A DNA stretch of 7,451 nucleotides from positions 1 to 7,451 of the forward strand of contig CAMWXM010000139.1 in assembly GCA_947178195.1 (NCBI GenBank), read 5' to 3'. Origin of the DNA: an uncultured Ruminococcus sp. (lineage in GTDB: Bacteria; Bacillota; Clostridia; Oscillospirales; Ruminococcaceae). Positions 6,303 through 7,451 of the stretch are shown here, one piece after another. Every line of letters starts with the position of its first letter. The stretch's first letter is position 1. The notes beneath the pieces were generated by a model. The model was not told the DNA's origin, did no database searches, and worked only from the letters and a program-made list of their open reading frames with translations. A program made the position numbers and the translations under genes.

Positions 6303-7352
6303 ATGGAATTCAGAGATATTCTCAGCGAGACGAAAGCCAATCTTACAGGAGACCCGAATAAGGACGGTCCTTACTTAAAGCAGCAATCGGAAAAATACCG
6401 TAATACGGAATTTTCGGCAGCGCTTGATCGTGAATTTTCAGAAATGATTTTAAATATTACCGAAAAAAAATACAAAGACGAGCTTTACAGCTTTCTTGAC
6501 CAGGAAAATACTGACGTTGAGCGGCAGATAGAAAATGCTGAAAAACGTTTCAGTAATCTGAATTTTAACGGCGGCATCAAAATTCTTGAGGAAATTATCA
6601 GAAATAATCTTCCTGCATGGCAGGATACAAGTACGGTAACATACAAATGTTTCGGAACTCCCCTGGAATACCTGCTTTATAAAAATCTTTTTGAGGATAA
6701 GAACGATGCCAAGGAAATTAAATCGGTAAACTGCAATCTTGCAAAGGTTTACTGGCTGTACGCATATGCTCTTATCAAAAAGAAAAGATATGACGAGGCT
6801 TATAAGGCTCTTGAACGTGCGAAGGAACTTAATCCTGTTGACCCTGAACTTTATATTCAGTATTTCGACTTTGCGAAGCTGACAAATAATATGGAAGAGC
6901 TTAAAAACTGCTGCAATATGCTTTTGAAATGCGCTGTGACGAAGGATCAGGTGGGCGATGCTTACTTTAATTATAGTTATTATTATTCAGAAATGAGGCA
7001 GTTTGATAAGGCGCTGGCTCTTTTGCAGATGAGCCATATTTTCAAGGATTCCGAGCTGTATGCCACGGAGCTTGATTATATTTCAAAGTCTATGGGACTT
7101 TCAGGACTTCCGAAAATGTATGATACCAATCAGCTTATGGATATACTGCTGGGTGAAAATATTCAACCCGGACCTTCCGCTGCCGTTGTTCATATTGCAA
7201 ATTCTGTAGCGAAGGAACTTGAGAATGAATCAGAATTTAAATATGCTAAATATTTTTATGACATCGTTTACGAGCTTACGGAAGATCAGAATACTTTAAA
7301 CCATATTAAGGAAATTTCTAAAAAAATTAGGGATAGAAATTATTTTAGTTAA
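6303..7352 (+). CDS. Cytoplasmic tetratricopeptide-repeat protein, function unknown
   Basis: A 349-residue soluble protein with no signal peptide or membrane segment. Two TPR-like helical hairpins are clear. Residues 147-180 follow the W/Y-A-x-A, RYDEA, ALERAKELNP pattern of a canonical repeat. Residues 218-252 (YFNYSYYYSEM, then QFDKALALLQ) form a second. Helical segments between and after them may be weaker repeats. The first 130 residues are charged and mostly helical, and I do not recognise them; TPR arrays generally bind partner proteins, so a scaffold or sensory role is possible but not shown. GAAGGGG, 8 nt before the ATG, supports the start. The gene has its own consensus promoter and is separated from the exporters by a hairpin, so it is likely a single-gene unit. 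DPNKDG at 17-22 recalls a calcium loop but lacks the rest of a dockerin. Confidence 0.9.
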   Translation: MEFRDILSETKANLTGDPNKDGPYLKQQSEKYRNTEFSAALDREFSEMILNITEKKYKDELYSFLDQENTDVERQIENAEKRFSNLNFNGGIKILEEIIRNNLPAWQDTSTVTYKCFGTPLEYLLYKNLFEDKNDAKEIKSVNCNLAKVYWLYAYALIKKKRYDEAYKALERAKELNPVDPELYIQYFDFAKLTNNMEELKNCCNMLLKCAVTKDQVGDAYFNYSYYYSEMRQFDKALALLQMSHIFKDSELYATELDYISKSMGLSGLPKMYDTNQLMDILLGENIQPGPSAAVVHIANSVAKELENESEFKYAKYFYDIVYELTEDQNTLNHIKEISKKIRDRNYFS

Positions 7353-7387
7353 TTATGCACAAATAATTTGCTTGAAATTTGTTAGAA

Positions 7388-7431
7388 TGTATCATACAAA
7401 ATTATTGTATTTTTTTGTGAAATATGATACA
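7388..7431. repeat. Operator-like palindrome with an inverted second copy
   Basis: TGTATCATACA (7388-7398) is a perfect 11-bp palindrome around a central C. Its first nine bases recur inverted as TATGATACA at 7423-7431, with centres 35 nt apart. The second copy overlaps the -10 of the candidate promoter in this stretch, an arrangement typical of repressor sites. The regulator is unknown. Confidence 0.4.
7394..7416 (+). terminator. Weak candidate terminator of the TPR gene
   Basis: ATACAA (7394-7399) pairs with TTGTAT (7405-7410) over a 5-nt loop, and a run of seven T (7410-7416) follows. The 6-bp stem has one G-C pair only, so it would be weak. It shares bases with the palindrome and the candidate promoter, so the three readings compete. 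Confidence 0.3.
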
Positions 7432-7433
7432 AT
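7405..7433 (+). promoter_or_regulatory. Candidate promoter for a gene right of the window
   Basis: TTGTAT (7405-7410) and TACAAT (7428-7433) are 17 nt apart and match the sigma-A pattern moderately well. No start codon with a ribosome site is visible before the window ends, so the target gene would lie beyond it. Confidence 0.35.
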
Positions 7434-7451
7434 TATGACATGTAGTAATAC

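Noticed and set aside
6348..6368. Dockerin or EF-hand at TGDPNKDG near the TPR protein start
   Set aside because: Only half of a calcium loop is present, position 12 and the following helix do not fit, there is no second loop, and the protein has no signal peptide.

Overview
The window is AT-rich DNA from what looks like a cellulosome-type Ruminococcus or a close relative (Clostridia, Oscillospirales). The main evidence is two adjacent secreted proteins that each carry a dockerin, the module that plugs exoproteins into cohesin-bearing scaffolds. Strong AGGAGG-type ribosome sites and sigma-A-like promoters fit a low-GC Firmicute. The species cannot be fixed from the sequence. All real genes lie on the + strand.

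Layout. Positions 1-204 hold an AT palindrome, a candidate promoter and an imperfect direct repeat. Genes 205-1365 and 1387-2454 form a two-gene operon. The first encodes a secreted trypsin-fold protease of the glutamyl-endopeptidase (V8/BLase) type with an N-terminal dockerin. The second encodes a secreted protein with a C-terminal dockerin and a central region I do not recognise. A clear intrinsic terminator (2477-2508) closes the operon. A new promoter (2539-2567) then drives two half-size ABC exporters, 2601-4309 and 4320-6065, which together have the marks of an asymmetric heterodimeric exporter. The first is frameshifted as written, immediately upstream of its LSGGQ signature. A long hairpin (6067-6120) follows the pair. 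An exact-consensus sigma-A promoter (TTGACA, 17 nt, TATAAT) then drives a cytoplasmic TPR protein (6303-7352). The right edge carries a weak terminator and a candidate promoter overlapped by palindromic operator-like elements.

How the parts work together. The protease and its partner are probably co-translated, exported by the Sec route and assembled on a scaffold. The dockerin of the protease lies on the propeptide side of its likely activation site, so maturation may release the enzyme from the scaffold. The neighbouring protein is a candidate inhibitor, chaperone or adaptor, by position only. The ABC pair would work as one exporter: the degenerate ATP site is built from Walker motifs of subunit 1 and the altered signature of subunit 2, and the active site from the reverse combination. 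The frameshift would remove the half of subunit 1 needed for the active site unless it is a sequencing error or is bypassed.

I saw no tRNA, rRNA, CRISPR array, insertion sequence or recognisable riboswitch. The most promising novel element is the protease plus unknown dockerin protein pair. Next are the frameshift in the exporter and the hairpin with a possible pseudoknot behind it.
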